Shown here: piece by piece, positions 63,009 through 64,000 of the stretch
Layout: each line of letters begins with the position of its first letter
Position numbering within the stretch: position 1 is the stretch's first letter
DNA from: UBA10365 sp041441915
Lineage (GTDB): Bacteria; Pseudomonadota; Alphaproteobacteria; Rhodobacterales; Rhodobacteraceae
Assembly (NCBI GenBank): GCA_041441915.1
Contig: JASDRS010000023.1
Location: 1 to 64,000 of the forward strand
DNA length: 64,000 bases
Direction: 5' to 3'
Notes under the pieces: generated by a model
Database searches by the model: none
What the model saw: the letters and a program-made list of their open reading frames with translations, nothing else
What the model was told of the DNA's origin: nothing
Translations under genes and position numbers: made by a program

Positions 63009-63085
63009 TGGTACCGCCTCCCCGGCTTGAACGGGGGACCCCTAGTTCCACAAACTAGTGCTCTAACCAACTGAGCTAAGGCGGC
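63009..63085 (-). tRNA. tRNA-His (anticodon GTG)
   Basis: On the minus strand: acceptor GCCGCCT with AGGCGGT, D-arm AGCTCAGTTGGTTAGAGC, anticodon loop TTGTGGA on a CTAGT/ACTAG stem (GTG), T-arm CCCCGTTCAAGCCGGGG and encoded CCA. The first pair is G-T and the discriminator is A, with no matching extra G before position 1. This is the alphaproteobacterial form of tRNA-His, in which the G(-1):C73 identity pair is absent. Confidence 0.95.
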
Positions 63086-63256
63086 AACACGATCGATTTA
63101 ACCGCGCAGCCCTCTGATTACAAGAGGCTCATTTAATTTTAGCGCCATTCCAACCCCATTTTGGTGCCATGACTACCACTTAGCGAAACAGCTTTTTTGC
63201 CTCTTGCCCAAAGCGTCCATCGGGTTTACCTCGTGTTAAATATAAGAGGACAGATC

Positions 63257-63463
63257 ATGAGCATCGATAAGCAAAGTGACTTAGCAGCAAACTTGCAAAT
63301 TGGCCCTACCAATTTGGGCATGGTTCGTATTTATGTCGAGGGCGAAGGAGTAGATCTGCCGCTCGATTTTGACCCGGATGAGGCGGAAGAAATTGCCAAT
63401 GAGCTAATGACAGCGGCCAAAGCAGCCCGCGCTTTGGCTCCCCCTAAGGGCCCAAAGCGCTAA
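63257..63463 (+). CDS. DUF6324 family protein
   Basis: 68 residues from ATG 63257, chosen because AGAGGAC precedes it. A small acidic protein: SIDKQSDLAANLQIGPTNLGMVRIYVEGEG, then LDFDPDEAEEIANELMTAAKAARA, a helix, and a short basic end. No signal or membrane part. It belongs to a small family of unknown role found in Rhodobacteraceae. Placed between tRNA-His and the structured segment before nusB. Confidence 0.8.
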   Translation: MSIDKQSDLAANLQIGPTNLGMVRIYVEGEGVDLPLDFDPDEAEEIANELMTAAKAARALAPPKGPKR

Positions 63464-63571
63464 ACACTTTGGCGCAGTGCGCGAACAAAACTGATTTTTC
63501 AGTCGCACCGCCCACCAACTCTACATAAAAACCACCTTAGTAAAAGCCAAATCAGCGGCCAAGTGGGGCCC

Positions 63572-63600
63572 TTGTGAAAAGCGCGTAAAGTCCTTATCTA
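63572..63600 (+). promoter_or_regulatory. Promoter candidate before the structured segment
   Basis: TTGTGA (63572-63577) and TATCTA (63595-63600) are 17 bases apart, a fair sigma-70 arrangement, and would start RNA near 63607, right at the head of the folded segment. Confidence 0.35.
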
Positions 63601-63607
63601 TGATAAA

Positions 63608-63785
63608 GTGATTTCTGCTCTTCACGTGATGGGCCTTTTTCCAGTGGCCGATAAGCATCTCCGAGGGAGCTGGCTCTGCTTAGGCCTTGGCCTAAGCATC
63701 TGGCGACCAACCTGAACACTCAGGCTCTCGGGAAATTCACGCCCGCACGGCTGCTGCGGATTTCACCACTTTCGGCCAAGTCAGG
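63608..63785 (+). ncRNA. Structured RNA candidate, possibly 6S RNA
   Basis: The segment folds extensively. TGGCCGA (63645) can close with TCGGCCA (63772) around an inner helix CCGAG/CTCGG, and inside are three hairpins: GCTTAGGCC-tt-GGCCTAAGC (9 bp), CCTGA-acac-TCAGG (5 bp), and GAAAT/ATTTC stacked with CCGCA/TGCGG. There is no protein frame. Starting at ATTTCTGCTC and GGGCC...GGCCGATA, it resembles the 5' part of enterobacterial 6S RNA, and the small 3'-side hairpin has a match there too; this is by eye only. The strand is uncertain: the plus is preferred for the promoter candidate, but the minus would be the nusB 3' region. Confidence 0.4.
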
Positions 63786-63804
63786 CTTGATCTGCAAATT
63801 TGAC

Positions 63805-64000
63805 TTAAAAACTTTCAGGCTTGGACTCACGCGCCATATGATCCAAAACCGCATTTACGAATTTAGATTCTTTACCTTCCGGAAAGAAGGCTTTTGCCAC
63901 ATCTACAAATTCGCTGAGCACAACTTTGGGTGGCGTTGGCATTTGTCTAATTTCAGCGCCCGCGGCACGAAAAAGGGCACGCAGTACCGGATCAATACGC
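63805..64000 (-). CDS. nusB: Transcription antitermination protein NusB (C-terminal part)
   Basis: The last 64 residues of NusB, cut by the right edge. Reads IDPVLRALFRAAGAEI, then TPPKVVLSEFVDVAKAFFPEGKESKFVNAVLDHMARE, the end of the all-helical NusB domain (the family phrase 'tPpkVvinEaVelAK.f...sg.FVNgVLd'). NusB with NusE binds boxA of rRNA leader RNA to keep transcription going. Stop TAA at 63805-63807. Confidence 0.93.
   Translation of the reverse strand, partial: RIDPVLRALFRAAGAEIRQMPTPPKVVLSEFVDVAKAFFPEGKESKFVNAVLDHMARESKPESF

Noticed and set aside
1..63999. CRISPR arrays, prophage structural genes, rRNA operons
   Set aside because: No regularly spaced repeats, capsid/tail genes or rRNA sequence were seen.

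Overview
The window looks like the chromosome of a marine, moderately low-GC member of the Rhodobacteraceae (roseobacter type). The evidence is gene content and order: a ctaC-ctaB-coxF-like-ctaG-ctaE-SURF1-thrC-M16 protease-GNAT run, glyQ and glyS with a DUF6446 gene between them, a FolB with a long C-terminal extension next to folP and glmM, two Lrp/AsnC genes divergent from ilvC, ptsP directly after lysC, a tRNA-His without the usual extra G at its 5' end, and a SAM-II-like riboswitch before metZ. No species is claimed.

Layout. 1-12 kb is an accessory and decaying region. It holds the C-terminal part of a sugar-binding protein, a fructose/ribose-type ABC transporter (binding protein, permease, ATPase), a membrane-fusion protein without its pump that is fused by overlap to a scrap of an oxidoreductase gene, a TPR protein, a small lipoprotein, a decayed IS3-family element, a TetA-like MFS pump, and a 574-residue tyrosine recombinase that is a fusion of one and a half integrases. 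The recombinase lies beside a tRNA-Leu gene. From lipB (12 kb) onward the window is nearly all core genome: ctaD, yqeY, carA, a GntR regulator, a pyrimidine-nucleotidase-like HAD protein, a UbiH-family hydroxylase, a class V aminotransferase, the Lrp pair and ilvC, glmM-folP-folB, a SleB-type hydrolase, a PPDK-like enzyme, glyS-DUF6446-glyQ, a protease-like envelope protein, folE2, metZ, yciB-ftsY, xseA, purD, lysC, ptsP, GNAT, a flavin reductase, apt, an FAD-linked oxidase, the cox assembly operon, tldD, tex, tRNA-His, DUF6324 and the end of nusB.

How the genes work together. ctaD (subunit I) is separate from the ctaC/B/G/E operon, which supplies subunits II and III, heme O synthesis and copper insertion for the same aa3-type oxidase. 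folB, folP and folE2 belong to folate synthesis. lysC, thrC, metZ and ilvC cover aspartate-family and branched-chain amino acid synthesis. carA and purD make nucleotide precursors and apt recovers adenine.

Signs of gene decay recur. An ornithine cyclodeaminase remnant (15.4-15.8 kb), a glutathione S-transferase remnant (39.2-39.8 kb), the IS3 remnant and the oxidoreductase scrap are clearly broken. The otherwise core tex gene carries one in-frame amber codon. The most unusual items are the fused tandem integrase and a strongly structured, unassigned, probably transcribed segment between DUF6324 and nusB (63.6-63.8 kb).
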